A DNA stretch of 64,000 bases from Ferruginibacter sp. Its GTDB lineage: Bacteria; Bacteroidota; Bacteroidia; Chitinophagales; Chitinophagaceae. Under the pieces are notes generated by a model. The model was not told the DNA's origin. It did not search any database and saw only the letters and a program-made list of their open reading frames with translations. This document shows, one piece after another, positions 45,316 through 54,154 of this stretch (the first letter of the stretch is position 1; the number at the start of each line of letters is the position of its first letter). A program made the translations under genes and the position numbers. The DNA is taken from assembly GCA_028288705.1 (NCBI GenBank), contig JAQBNH010000019.1, positions 124,001-188,000 on the forward strand. Direction: 5' to 3'.

Positions 45316-45340
45316 AAGCTGCAGTATTTATTTGCAGCTT
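45316..45340 (-). terminator. Terminator after the acyl-CoA dehydrogenase gene
   Basis: AAGCTGCA pairs with TGCAGCTT around a nine-base loop; on the minus strand it is followed by a run of T. It lies about 17 bases after the gene end. Confidence 0.85.
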
Positions 45341-45357
45341 AGTATTCTCATCTTAAA

Positions 45358-46512
45358 TTATTTCAGGATCGTCCTGCTGATCACAATCCTCTGCACTTCA
45401 CTGGTGCCTTCGTAGATCTGTGTGATCTTCGCATCACGCATCAGGCGTTCTACATGGTATTCTTTCACAAAACCATAGCCACCATGAATTTGAACCGCTT
45501 CGGTCGCTGTCCACATGGCTGTTTCACTGCTGAATACTTTGGCCATCGAACTGCTTAATGTATAATCTTTCTTCTCGTCTTTTTCAAATGCTGCCTTTAA
45601 ACAAAGCAGACGGGAGGCTTCGATCTTCGTCGCCATATCTGCCAGCTTAAACTGGATGATCTGGTGGTTCATGATTTCTGTACCGAATGCTTTTCTTTGT
45701 TTACTGTATGCCAACGCAAGTTCGTACGCACCGCTCGCGATTCCCAATGCCTGTGATGCAATACCAATTCTTCCACCTGCCAATGTTTTCATCGCGAATT
45801 TAAAACCAAAACCATCTTCACCGATGCGGTTCTCTTTCGGCACTTTCACATCATTGAACATGATCGTATGCGTATCGCTACCGCGAATACCTAATTTATT
45901 TTCTTTTGCGCCAACGATAACACCGGGCCAGTTTTTTTCAACAATAAAAGCGTTAATACCGCGACTTCCTTTCTCCGGATCTGTTTGTGCGATCACGAGG
46001 TAAACGCTCGCACTGCTGCCGTTCGTGATCCAGTTCTTGGTGCCATTCAGCAGGTAATGATCTTCTTTGTCTTCAGCAGTTGTTCTCTGTGAAGTGGCGT
46101 CACTTCCAGCTTCAGGCTCACTCAACAGGAATGCACCGATGAATAATTCGCCATCTTTCTTACCCTGTGCCAGTGGCGTTAAATATTTTTGTTTTTGCTC
46201 TTCATTTCCATATTCCTGTAAACCATAACAAACGAGGCTGTTGTTCACACTCATGCACACACTCACGCTTGCGTCAATTTTACTGATCTCTTCCATTGCC
46301 AGCACATAACTGATCGTATCCATGCCACTACCGCCATATTCCGGTTTCACCATCATCCCCATAAACCCGAGATCTGCCAGCTTTTCAATTTGTTCTTTAG
46401 GAAATCTTTGTTGTTCATCACGTTCGATAACGCCGGGAAGACATTCATTCACCGCAAAATCACGCGCTGCTTTTTGGATCATTAAATGTTCTTCGGAAAG
46501 CTCGAAATGCAT
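45358..46512 (-). CDS. Acyl-CoA dehydrogenase
   Basis: A 384-residue flavoenzyme that oxidises acyl-CoA to enoyl-CoA and passes electrons to ETF. The FAD-binding GAFLLSEPEAGSDATSQRT, the WITNGSSASVYLVIAQT strand and the final block QIYEGTSEVQRIVISR with the catalytic glutamate are present. That spacing suits the short-chain or butyryl-CoA group, but branched-chain substrates are equally possible. The electron acceptor genes etfA and etfB are about 7 kb away on the same strand. Confidence 0.94.
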   Translation of the reverse strand: MHFELSEEHLMIQKAARDFAVNECLPGVIERDEQQRFPKEQIEKLADLGFMGMMVKPEYGGSGMDTISYVLAMEEISKIDASVSVCMSVNNSLVCYGLQEYGNEEQKQKYLTPLAQGKKDGELFIGAFLLSEPEAGSDATSQRTTAEDKEDHYLLNGTKNWITNGSSASVYLVIAQTDPEKGSRGINAFIVEKNWPGVIVGAKENKLGIRGSDTHTIMFNDVKVPKENRIGEDGFGFKFAMKTLAGGRIGIASQALGIASGAYELALAYSKQRKAFGTEIMNHQIIQFKLADMATKIEASRLLCLKAAFEKDEKKDYTLSSSMAKVFSSETAMWTATEAVQIHGGYGFVKEYHVERLMRDAKITQIYEGTSEVQRIVISRTILK

Positions 46513-46530
46513 AGTTTAATTTTTAGGGCA

Positions 46531-46538
46531 CAAAAATA
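46531..46538 (-). promoter_or_regulatory. Predicted -7 promoter element for acyl-CoA dehydrogenase
   Basis: TATTTTTG on the minus strand, an exact TAnnTTTG match, 19 bases before the ATG at 46512. Confidence 0.45.
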
Positions 46539-46625
46539 AGGGTTGGAACCCGTGTTTGGGTATATTCAGCCTAATATTTATATATGTCCTGACTGCTGAT
46601 TTCTTCCCGATTCATGCAGTGAACG

Positions 46626-46633
46626 TATCTTTG
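46626..46633 (+). promoter_or_regulatory. Predicted -7 promoter element for the CDF gene
   Basis: TATCTTTG, the preferred -7 form, lies within the longest possible coding frame of the CDF gene, which suggests that the true start is downstream, at TTG 46652. Confidence 0.5.
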
Positions 46634-46651
46634 TGCGTCAAACCTCCAGCC

Positions 46652-47641
46652 TTGAGTTCCTCTTCCCAAAATTTAAAAGTTCAGCGAATCGTCGTAATCG
46701 TTTCTATCGCGCTGTTCCTCGTTAAAATATTTGCCTGGATTATTACCAATTCTGTGGCCATTCTGACAGATGCGCTGGAAAGTATTGTGAATGTTGTGGC
46801 AGGATTTGTCGGGTTGTATAGCCTTCATGTGTCCGCACGTCCGAAAGACTCTGATCATCCTTACGGCCATGGTAAAGTGGAATTTCTATCGGCGGCTGTT
46901 GAAGGCACGCTTATCCTGGTGGCGGGCATCATCATTATCTATGAGGCTGTCAGTAATATTTTTACTTCACACCCCATTCAAAAAATAGATTACGGTATTA
47001 TCCTGATTGCAGCAACCGCGGTGATTAATTATGTCGCCGGGATAATTTGTGTGAAAACGGGCGAGAAAAATAATTCGCTGGCGCTGATTGCAAGTGGCCG
47101 CCACCTGAAATCTGACACTTATACAACGGCCGGGATCGTCGCAGGGTTGGTACTGCTTTATTTCACCGGTATCCCATGGATCGACAGTGCCGTAGCGATC
47201 CTGTTCGCGTTGATCATCATCATCACCGGGTATCGCATAATCCGCAGTTCTGTTGCAGGAATTATGGATGAGGCCGACGAACGATTGCTCAACGAACTGG
47301 TGCTGACGCTCAATGAAAACAGGACGGTCAACTGGATCGACCTGCACAATTTGCGGATCATTAAATACGGCGCAACATTGCACCTCGATTGTCATTTAAC
47401 TGTGCCCTGGTATTTTAATGTTCATGAAGCGCATGCGGAGATCGATGCGTTGTCGAACCTGGTGCGTAAAAATTATGGCGAGACTGTTGAGTTGTTTGTA
47501 CATTCGGATGGCTGTATGCATTTCAGCTGCGCGATCTGCAACAAAATGGAATGCCCGGTAAGGCAATTTCCTTTTGAGAAAAAAATTACCTGGACGATCA
47601 GCAATATTTCGAGCAATCAAAAACACAATATTAATTCCTGA
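46652..47641 (+). CDS. Cation diffusion facilitator transporter
   Basis: A 329-residue CDF exporter, probably for zinc, iron, cobalt or manganese. Six helices are visible, with the metal-binding region VAILTDALESIVNVVAG and DHPYGHGKVEFLSAAVEG, and a later DSAVAILFALIIIITG. A cytoplasmic domain of about 100 residues follows, ending in a cysteine- and histidine-containing tail (HSDGCMHFSCAICNKMECP) that is longer than usual and may bind metal. The frame is open to 46556 from a TTG, but no ATG or GTG gives a plausible start before the conserved part; TTG 46652 follows a promoter-like element and matches the conserved N-terminus. Confidence 0.85.
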   Translation: MSSSSQNLKVQRIVVIVSIALFLVKIFAWIITNSVAILTDALESIVNVVAGFVGLYSLHVSARPKDSDHPYGHGKVEFLSAAVEGTLILVAGIIIIYEAVSNIFTSHPIQKIDYGIILIAATAVINYVAGIICVKTGEKNNSLALIASGRHLKSDTYTTAGIVAGLVLLYFTGIPWIDSAVAILFALIIIITGYRIIRSSVAGIMDEADERLLNELVLTLNENRTVNWIDLHNLRIIKYGATLHLDCHLTVPWYFNVHEAHAEIDALSNLVRKNYGETVELFVHSDGCMHFSCAICNKMECPVRQFPFEKKITWTISNISSNQKHNINS

Positions 47642-47642
47642 T

Positions 47643-48239
47643 ATGGACAATTCTCTTGATAAAGATTACTGGAACAAACGATATGAAGATCAGCAAACAG
47701 GCTGGGATATCGGAGCCGTATCGGCACCATTGAAAGCATATATCGATCAGCTGGAAGATAAATCCATAGCTATTCTGATTCCCGGTTGTGGAAATGCATA
47801 TGAAGCAGGATACCTGTTGCAGCAAGGGTTTACAAATGTTACGCTCGTGGATATTTCGCCCGTGTTGGTGGAAGATCTCAGCAGCAAAATGTCAGCTCAT
47901 CTTGGAAAAGGCCTCACGATCATTTGTGATGATTTCTTCAACATGACTTCCTTATTTGACCTGATACTGGAACAGACTTTTTTCTGCGCCCTGGAACCAT
48001 CGTTGAGAAAGTATTATGTTGACAAAGCTTATGCGAACCTGAATATTGGCGGCAAACTAGTCGGCGTTTTATTCGATCGGGATTTTGACGGAGGCCCACC
48101 GTTTGGTGGAAGTAAAGAAGCGTATCAGGATTTGTTTTCTCCTTTATTCGACATTCTCACAATGGAACCCTGTTACAATTCTATCGAACCGAGAAAAGAA
48201 ACCGAGTTATTTGTTATCCTGAAACGCAAACAAATTTAA
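47643..48239 (+). CDS. TPMT-like class I methyltransferase
   Basis: A 198-residue SAM-dependent enzyme related to thiopurine S-methyltransferase. The SAM-binding motif I is IAILIPGCGNAYEAGYLLQQ, followed by VTLVDISPVLVEDL. YWNKRYEDQQTGWDIGAVS is the conserved opening of the family, and FDRDFDGGPPFGGS is its loop near the active site. TPMT-type enzymes methylate a variety of sulfur, selenium or halide-containing substrates in bacteria, so the substrate is not predictable. The start is ATG 47643, since the upstream frame overlaps the CDF gene. It directly follows the CDF gene. Confidence 0.88.
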   Translation: MDNSLDKDYWNKRYEDQQTGWDIGAVSAPLKAYIDQLEDKSIAILIPGCGNAYEAGYLLQQGFTNVTLVDISPVLVEDLSSKMSAHLGKGLTIICDDFFNMTSLFDLILEQTFFCALEPSLRKYYVDKAYANLNIGGKLVGVLFDRDFDGGPPFGGSKEAYQDLFSPLFDILTMEPCYNSIEPRKETELFVILKRKQI

Positions 48240-48244
48240 CCGGA

Positions 48245-48961
48245 TCAATGCTCAAATAATTTCGCGACTCCAAAAGCTGCAGCAGCTGCAACGGCGCCAA
48301 TTAGAGTTACGCGGATCGCGCCACTCAAAGCATTTACGCCCGTAACCTTGCTTTTAAAATAGCCAAACACGAACAGGCAGACGAGCGTCGCGATCGCAGA
48401 AATTTTTAATGCTTCAGCAGAGTCATCAATGAAAAAATAAGGTGAGAGTGGGATGATCCCGCCAACGATATAAGAGATACCGATGTTGAGGGCGCTTTTG
48501 GTTGCGCGTTTCGGATCCGGTTTATCAAGGCCCAATTCATATTTCATCATAAAATCTACCCATAGATCCTTATCACGTGCGATCTCTTCAGTTGCCTGCA
48601 CCTGCAATGCTTCGCTTAAGCCAATATTTGCGAAGAACTCTTTCGTTTCGGCAATTTCTACGTGGCGTAAATTTTCCACTTCATCATATTCTCTTTTTAC
48701 TTCGCTTTTATAATGGTCCTGTTCGGTTTTCCCAGCGAGATAACCGCCAAGGCCCATCGCGATACTTCCTGCAGCAATTTCTGCAATACCGGCAATCACA
48801 ATGATGCTGCTTTTATCAACAGCGCCGCTCAATCCCGCCGCCAGTGCAAATGGAACCGTAAGGCCATCGCTCATACCGATCACAACATCGCGTAACAGGT
48901 CTGAACTTTTTAAATGAGATTCTACGTGATCGTTGTGATCGTGGTGAAGATGTGTATCCAT
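48245..48961 (-). CDS. VIT1/CCC1-family membrane transporter
   Basis: A 238-residue protein of the VIT1/CCC1 family, which moves iron or manganese across membranes in plants and yeast. SSDLLRDVVIGMSDGLTVPF is the diagnostic opening, followed by GIAEIAAGSIAMGLGGYLAG and a cytoplasmic helical domain rich in Glu and Lys. The N-terminus is histidine-rich (THLHHDHNDHVESH), a probable metal-binding tail. The last 60 residues form the final helices. It is convergent with the TPMT-like gene, 5 bases away. Bacterial members are little studied. Confidence 0.9.
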   Translation of the reverse strand: MDTHLHHDHNDHVESHLKSSDLLRDVVIGMSDGLTVPFALAAGLSGAVDKSSIIVIAGIAEIAAGSIAMGLGGYLAGKTEQDHYKSEVKREYDEVENLRHVEIAETKEFFANIGLSEALQVQATEEIARDKDLWVDFMMKYELGLDKPDPKRATKSALNIGISYIVGGIIPLSPYFFIDDSAEALKISAIATLVCLFVFGYFKSKVTGVNALSGAIRVTLIGAVAAAAAFGVAKLFEH

Positions 48962-49004
48962 GTCTGAAATAAAAAACGAAGATATGTAATGAATAGCGGT
49001 TTAA

Positions 49005-50240
49005 TTAATCGAGGCAGGCAAGGCTTTTAGCGATAATCTGCACGCATTCTTTAATCTCTGTTTCGGTGATCAGCAGCGGAGGCGCAAAGCGTATTTTGTC
49101 AGCATGAGTGGGTTTAGCGAGTAAACCGTTCTGCATTAATTCCATGCACAGGTCCCAGGCTGCATCCTTTTTCGCATGTGCGATCACGATGGCATTCAAC
49201 AGCCCCCGCCCGCGTATAACGCTGATATGCGGAGATTGTAGTTTTGCCAGTTCTGTTCTAAAGATGTTGCCCATCCTGCCTGCATTTTCTGCCATCCTTT
49301 CTTCTTTCAATACCGTAAGTGCCGCCATCGCAACTTTGCAGGCCAGCGGGTTACCTCCGTACGTACTTCCATGTTCTCCAGGCTTGATAGTTAGCATGAT
49401 CTCATCATCCGCCAATACCGCGCTCACCGGCAAAACGCCGCCACTCAGCGCTTTTCCGAGAATCACGATATCCGGCCGCACTTGCTCTGCATCACAAGCG
49501 AGTAAATGGCCCGTGCGGCAAAGGCCACTCTGAATTTCATCTGCCATCATCAACACATTATATGCAGAACAAAGCGAACGAACACCACTATAGTAGCCTT
49601 CATCAGGAACGATCACGCCCGCTTCGCCCTGTATCGGTTCGAATAAAAACGCAGCAACATTTTTATCCTGCAGGGCTTTTTCAAGAGCCGTCAGGTCGTT
49701 AAATGGAATCACTTCAAAACCGGGAATAAAGGGACCGAAATTTTTTGTCGCAGTAGGGTCAGTGCTGTAAGAAATCACGCCCAACGTACGGCCGTGAAAA
49801 TTAGCCGAACATACAATGATCTTCGCCTGGTCGGCCGCAATGCCTTTCTTTTCATAACCCCACTTGCGGCTAAGTTTGAGCGCAGTTTCCACTGCTTCAA
49901 CGCCGGTATTTACCGGCAGCACTTTGTCGTAACCAAAATAAACACTCATGAATTTTTCGTAAGGCCCAAGCTGATCATTGTGAAACGCACGTGACGTCAG
50001 CGTTAGTGTTTGCGCCTGTTCCAGCAAGGCGGCAATAATTGTCGGGTGACAGTGGCCCTGGTTTACCGCAGAGTAGCCACTTAAAAAATCGAAATATTTT
50101 TTACCATCGATATCCCAAAGATGAACACCAAGTCCTTTGTTTAAAACGACAGGTAAGGGATGATAATTATGGGCACCATATTTTTCTTCGAGGGCTAAAT
50201 ATTGTTCTGTGCCTGCTGAATGCCGGGTAATGGAATGCAT
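49005..50240 (-). CDS. rocD: Ornithine aminotransferase
   Basis: A 411-residue class III PLP aminotransferase that converts ornithine to glutamate-5-semialdehyde. Conserved blocks are [68 protein letters not shown] and the PLP lysine in [17 protein letters not shown], followed by [32 protein letters not shown] at the N-terminus is specific for ornithine aminotransferases. Length is normal. The promoter region contains two hairpins that may belong to the end of the ispE transcript. Confidence 0.95.
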   Translation of the reverse strand: MHSITRHSAGTEQYLALEEKYGAHNYHPLPVVLNKGLGVHLWDIDGKKYFDFLSGYSAVNQGHCHPTIIAALLEQAQTLTLTSRAFHNDQLGPYEKFMSVYFGYDKVLPVNTGVEAVETALKLSRKWGYEKKGIAADQAKIIVCSANFHGRTLGVISYSTDPTATKNFGPFIPGFEVIPFNDLTALEKALQDKNVAAFLFEPIQGEAGVIVPDEGYYSGVRSLCSAYNVLMMADEIQSGLCRTGHLLACDAEQVRPDIVILGKALSGGVLPVSAVLADDEIMLTIKPGEHGSTYGGNPLACKVAMAALTVLKEERMAENAGRMGNIFRTELAKLQSPHISVIRGRGLLNAIVIAHAKKDAAWDLCMELMQNGLLAKPTHADKIRFAPPLLITETEIKECVQIIAKSLACLD

Positions 50241-50286
50241 ATTAAAAGTTGAAAATAAAAAGAAAAGTAAGGGGGTTACAAAACAG

Positions 50287-50337
50287 GCCCGCGTGCGGGC
50301 AACACGAGCTTATCCTCGATGATTTAGCAAATCGAGG
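50287..50337 (-). terminator. Hairpin pair between ispE and rocD
   Basis: GCCCGC/GCGGGC (50287-50300, two-base loop) and CCTCGAT/ATCGAGG (50314-50337, ten-base loop) are two perfect inverted repeats in the 152-base gap. The first, read on the minus strand, is followed by CTGTTTTGT and could terminate ispE. The second may be part of the rocD leader. Confidence 0.45.
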
Positions 50338-50392
50338 TTGCTGCAAAGAAATGTTATCGTCGTTGTAATGTTGATGGCGTGAAGATATAAAA

Positions 50393-51211
50393 TCAGATCC
50401 AGTTGTAAAAGTAATGTGCCGGAAACTTTATACCGGGGCGGATATTCTTTTCAAAAATACCAAAGACGGTACTGCCCGTACCACTCATCGAAACATAGAC
50501 AGCGCCGAAGTGATAGAGCTGTTGTTTTAAAGCTGCGATCGTGGGTTGAGCCGCAAAGACAGGTTTTTCAAAGTCATTAAAAATATGCTGCTTCCATGTG
50601 GAAAGGGGAAATTGAATCAGCTCTTCCAGCCGGGCATGCTGAGGATTGGTTAAATCTAATTGTGAAAATGCCCAGCCTGTGTTGATATGAATCCCGGGGT
50701 TTACCACCAGGATCTGGTAATCGTCCAGCTGCAGTGACAGTTCCCGAAGTAACTCCCCACGTCCCGACGCATAAGCCGGTTTGTTTACAATGAAGAACGG
50801 GCAATCGCTGCCCAGCTGTAAGGCATAATCCAGGAGCTGGCTATCGGAAATACCCAGTGAAAACTGCTGATTCAGCATTTTCAACATAAAGGCTGCATCG
50901 GCGGAACCGCCGCCCAGTCCGGCGCCCATGGGAATATTTTTGTGCAGGTGCAGTTTCATCGGAGGCAGAGCGGGGAAATCATTTTTTAATAACTGCCAGG
51001 CTTTCACAGAAAGGTTCTGGCTACTGTCTCCCGGGATCGGTAATCCGGATGAGCTAAAATGAATATCACCAGCATCGCTGTCCGGAATTATTTCCTGTGC
51101 GTCTTTTATCGGGATGGGATAGAAGATCGTTTCAATATCATGAAAGCCATCTGCTCGTTTGCCCAGCACCGTTAGGCCGATATTTATTTTACAATTTGGG
51201 AAACTAACCAT
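50393..51211 (-). CDS. ispE: 4-diphosphocytidyl-2-C-methyl-D-erythritol kinase
   Basis: IspE phosphorylates CDP-methylerythritol in the non-mevalonate isoprenoid pathway. The 272 residues contain the GHMP kinase blocks: SFPNCKINIGLTVLGKRADGF at the N-terminus, IPMGAGLGGGSADAAFMLK with the ATP loop, and YVSMSGTGSTVFGIF near the end. The length is normal. Its presence shows that this organism uses the MEP pathway. It follows the CarboxypepD-like gene by 30 bases, and appears to share its transcript. Confidence 0.95.
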   Translation of the reverse strand: MVSFPNCKINIGLTVLGKRADGFHDIETIFYPIPIKDAQEIIPDSDAGDIHFSSSGLPIPGDSSQNLSVKAWQLLKNDFPALPPMKLHLHKNIPMGAGLGGGSADAAFMLKMLNQQFSLGISDSQLLDYALQLGSDCPFFIVNKPAYASGRGELLRELSLQLDDYQILVVNPGIHINTGWAFSQLDLTNPQHARLEELIQFPLSTWKQHIFNDFEKPVFAAQPTIAALKQQLYHFGAVYVSMSGTGSTVFGIFEKNIRPGIKFPAHYFYNWI

Positions 51212-51241
51212 GTGCCGATAATCTTGCCGTAAAAATAATGT

Positions 51242-52342
51242 TTATTTTTTGGCCTGCGGCTCGTAATCATAAGGAAGAAAGTTGGCCGCCTTTTCATAGA
51301 TCCAATAACCATTGTACATCATATGCAACGGATCGCTGATCGTTCCCTGCGAATTCAGGAACATATAAGGCACCGTTAAGTCGAGGTAAGCAATAAACCC
51401 TTGCGGGGCATCTCCTTCAATGATATATTTTCCCTGCAGGAATCTTTTCGATGAGGGCTCCTTCCTGTATTCTACTGCAAGCTTGCCTTGCCATTGCAGT
51501 TTAAACAAATCCTTATTGATACTATCAGGTCTCACAATTGCTGAAGCGGTTACCGGTCGAAAATTTGTTCTTGGTTTTTTTGCTGAAACACTTGAGTCCA
51601 ATTCTTTGATGAAGAGAAAATATTTTTCCTGCTCCAGTTGATTATGCAGAAGCGACCGGTAAAAATGCATGGTGCTTCCATAATAGGCATTCAATCTTTT
51701 CTTGCGGTATTTTTCGGGATCGCCCAGTTCTTCATAACGGGTGAAGCCGGTGAAATAAGAACTGTGTTTTTTTTCGCTGAATCCAAATTCCACAAGCGTG
51801 AAATAGAGTTTGTAACCCAGCATTTTGTTGATGAGCAAAAGCGGGGAGTCACTTCTTGCCCGCAAGTAATCATCTTCGCCTTTTATAAAATAAATGTTGG
51901 CAGCATTGCTGATACTTGTTTGAGCAGCTTCTTCCGTGAGGCCCAGGAAATTTTCTGAAAAAAGCTGCAGCCATTTCCTGCGGGTCTCATCAGAAACGAT
52001 CAGGATATCTTCGAGGTCTGTTTGTTTCGGCATTAACCGAAACACGATCCGGTTAACAGCTTCCTCGCGGCTGGTATTGTGAACCATTACATCATAACCG
52101 ATCATCGTTACCACCAGTTCGGTAAGTGTTTGCGCAGCAGATAACGTAAACTTTCCATCCTTATCTGCGTATGTGCCAATCGTGGAATTATTGAAATAAA
52201 TACTCGCGCCCGGAAGCGGAAGTCCTGTGTGATCGTCGAGAACTTTTCCCGAAATGCTGATCTGCGCTATGGCCGGAAGCCCGAAAAACATCACCGCCAT
52301 GCAAATTAAGGTGCAACAAATTTTACGGAATAAAGGCTTCAT
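51242..52342 (-). CDS. Secreted CarboxypepD_reg-like protein
   Basis: A 366-residue exported protein with a Sec signal (LICMAVMFFGLPAIAQ) and an N-terminal CarboxypepD_reg-like beta-sandwich: ISISGKVLDDHTGLPLPGAS is the usual opening, and ADKDGKFTLSA and VVTMIGYDV complete it. The rest has no domain that I recognise; it is rich in aromatic and charged residues and lacks a beta-barrel ending. Such proteins are common in Bacteroidota, often in the envelope. It is not a full TonB-dependent receptor. It lies 26 bases after the bifunctional nuclease gene. Confidence 0.8.
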   Translation of the reverse strand: MKPLFRKICCTLICMAVMFFGLPAIAQISISGKVLDDHTGLPLPGASIYFNNSTIGTYADKDGKFTLSAAQTLTELVVTMIGYDVMVHNTSREEAVNRIVFRLMPKQTDLEDILIVSDETRRKWLQLFSENFLGLTEEAAQTSISNAANIYFIKGEDDYLRARSDSPLLLINKMLGYKLYFTLVEFGFSEKKHSSYFTGFTRYEELGDPEKYRKKRLNAYYGSTMHFYRSLLHNQLEQEKYFLFIKELDSSVSAKKPRTNFRPVTASAIVRPDSINKDLFKLQWQGKLAVEYRKEPSSKRFLQGKYIIEGDAPQGFIAYLDLTVPYMFLNSQGTISDPLHMMYNGYWIYEKAANFLPYDYEPQAKK

Positions 52343-52368
52343 GGTGAGGTGGCTGCAACCGCTACGGA

Positions 52369-52953
52369 TTATTTCGTGCGGCCTTTAATTTCGTCACGAA
52401 TGGCGATCGCACGGATATAATCTTCCTGCTCTAACACTTCGCCCAACAACGTATTCAATTCATCCAGCGTCATGGCTTTGAGGTCGTCTTTTCCACCAGT
52501 TTCGCTTGTAACAGGTGCGGTAGGAGATGTCTTTTTATTGTCATCTTCCATTAACACTCCTGCCTGGTCGAGGATGTTATCATAAGTGTAGATCGGGCAA
52601 CCAAAACGTACAGCCAGCGCCAGCGCATCAGAAGTACGCGAATCAATTTCTACCGTATCGTTGGCAGAGCTACACACAAGCTTGGAATAAAAAATGCCTT
52701 CCTGCAAATCATTGATCACGATCTCATGCAATTCTACATTAAAAGCCATCATGAAGTTTTTCATCAGGTCGTGGGTAAGCGGGCGGCTCGGATTCATTCT
52801 TTCCAGTGCAACGGCAATCGCCTGCGCCTCAAAACCACCGATCACAATTGGCAAACGGCGTAACCCGTTAATCTCTCCCAGAACAACAGCGTAAGAATGG
52901 GTTTGTGTAATACTATGTGACAGCGCGACAATTTCCAGTTCAATTTTTTTCAT
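52369..52953 (-). CDS. Bifunctional nuclease family protein (DUF151) with UVR-like tail
   Basis: A 194-residue protein with the BFN/DUF151 domain: IVALSHSITQTHSYAVVLGE, RRLPIVIGGFEAQAIAVALE and RTSDALALAVRFGCPIYT are its blocks. Plant and Thermotoga members have nuclease activity, but the bacterial role is not fixed. The last 35 residues (MTLDELNTLLGEVLEQEDYI and RAIAIRDEIKG) look like a UVR (UvrB/UvrC) motif, a short helical hairpin, which is a known fusion in Bacteroidota. It heads the operon with the CarboxypepD-like gene and ispE. Confidence 0.88.
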   Translation of the reverse strand: MKKIELEIVALSHSITQTHSYAVVLGEINGLRRLPIVIGGFEAQAIAVALERMNPSRPLTHDLMKNFMMAFNVELHEIVINDLQEGIFYSKLVCSSANDTVEIDSRTSDALALAVRFGCPIYTYDNILDQAGVLMEDDNKKTSPTAPVTSETGGKDDLKAMTLDELNTLLGEVLEQEDYIRAIAIRDEIKGRTK

Positions 52954-52998
52954 ATTCCAGGACGATAGTATGCAAAAAGATCAGGTTAAAGCAAAAAA

Positions 52999-53006
52999 CA
53001 AATATA
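52999..53006 (-). promoter_or_regulatory. Predicted -7 promoter element for the bifunctional nuclease gene
   Basis: TATATTTG on the minus strand, an exact TAnnTTTG match, 46 bases before the ATG at 52953, in an A-rich segment. Confidence 0.4.
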
Positions 53007-53095
53007 AAAAAATAAAGGTTTTCAGCGTGTTGAATGCCCGTTAATCTTAAAATAAAGACAAGAGGCTTAAGTCAGCAAATTTAAGCGGAACAACG

Positions 53096-53127
53096 CATAA
53101 AAAACCCCGCCGGGAAAAGGGCAGGGC
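53096..53127 (-). terminator. Terminator after etfA
   Basis: On the minus strand CCCTGCC pairs with GGCGGGG (one G-T wobble) across CTTTTCCC and is followed by a T run. It lies about 25 bases after the etfA stop. Confidence 0.85.
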
Positions 53128-53149
53128 TTTAAGTATCTACTGTTACTGA

Positions 53150-54115
53150 TCAGGCAACGCCTTTTAACTTTTTAACAGCATCAATAATCTTCGGCATTAC
53201 TTCAAACGCATCTCCTACAATTCCGTAATCTGCTGCTTTAAAGAATGGGGCTTCCGGATCTTTGTTGATCACCACAATGACCTTGCTCCGGTTTACACCC
53301 GCAAGATGTTGTATGGCTCCGGATATGCCAATCGCGATGTATAAATTAGGTGCGATCGCCAGGCCTGTTTGTCCAACATGCTCATGATGTGGGCGCCAGT
53401 GAATATCTGCCACCGGGCGGCTACAGGCTGTTGCGGCGCCTAACAAGTCTGCCAGTTCTGTTACCAGTCCCCAGTTCTCCGGGCCTTTTAATCCACGTCC
53501 GCCACTTACCACGATATCTGCCTCACTTAACGGAACCTCACCGGTTACTTTATTTACGGATACCACTTCCACCTTAGCTGTGCCAATCGTCGCGGCAAAT
53601 GGTGCAATTGCTGCGCTCCCCGATGCAGGAACGATGGTATAGGAGTTCGGGTTGAGTGCGATGATTTTTTTAGCAGTGCTTACAGCGATGTGCGCAAAAG
53701 CTTTACCACTGAAAACTGTTTTTTTAACGGTGAAACCATTGCTTGTATCCGGTAATGCAACTGCGCCGGAAACGAGGCCAGCCTTCAGTTTTACACTTAA
53801 CCGTGGTGCAATGGCCTTAGCAGTTGTGTTATTGGAAAACACGATTACATCTGCAGATGTATTTTCAACAGCCTGTGAAAGGATATTGGTAAAAACCTGC
53901 GCATCCATATTATTTAATGCCGCTTCTGCAACTGTATGTACTGTTTTGATGCCATAATTACCCAGCGTGGCGAGGTCATCATTTACAATGCCGAGCACAA
54001 TCGCTTCAGCAGTTGTACCGGTTAATTCCGCCACTTTCGCTGCATAACTGGCTGCTTCAAAAGAAGACTTTTTTATGTGACCATCAGCCTGGTCAAGAAA
54101 AACTAATACGCTCAT
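53150..54115 (-). CDS. etfA: Electron transfer flavoprotein subunit alpha
   Basis: EtfA binds FAD and, with EtfB, passes electrons from acyl-CoA dehydrogenases to the respiratory chain. The 321 residues have the family ending: [42 protein letters not shown] and [17 protein letters not shown], with the FAD-binding residues. The usual GWLP loop reads IHWRPHHEH here. It follows etfB by 39 bases. The acyl-CoA dehydrogenase at 45358-46512 is a probable partner. Confidence 0.95.
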   Translation of the reverse strand: MSVLVFLDQADGHIKKSSFEAASYAAKVAELTGTTAEAIVLGIVNDDLATLGNYGIKTVHTVAEAALNNMDAQVFTNILSQAVENTSADVIVFSNNTTAKAIAPRLSVKLKAGLVSGAVALPDTSNGFTVKKTVFSGKAFAHIAVSTAKKIIALNPNSYTIVPASGSAAIAPFAATIGTAKVEVVSVNKVTGEVPLSEADIVVSGGRGLKGPENWGLVTELADLLGAATACSRPVADIHWRPHHEHVGQTGLAIAPNLYIAIGISGAIQHLAGVNRSKVIVVINKDPEAPFFKAADYGIVGDAFEVMPKIIDAVKKLKGVA

Positions 54116-54154
54116 GTTAATCGATAATTAGAAATGAATATTTTTTTGATGGCC

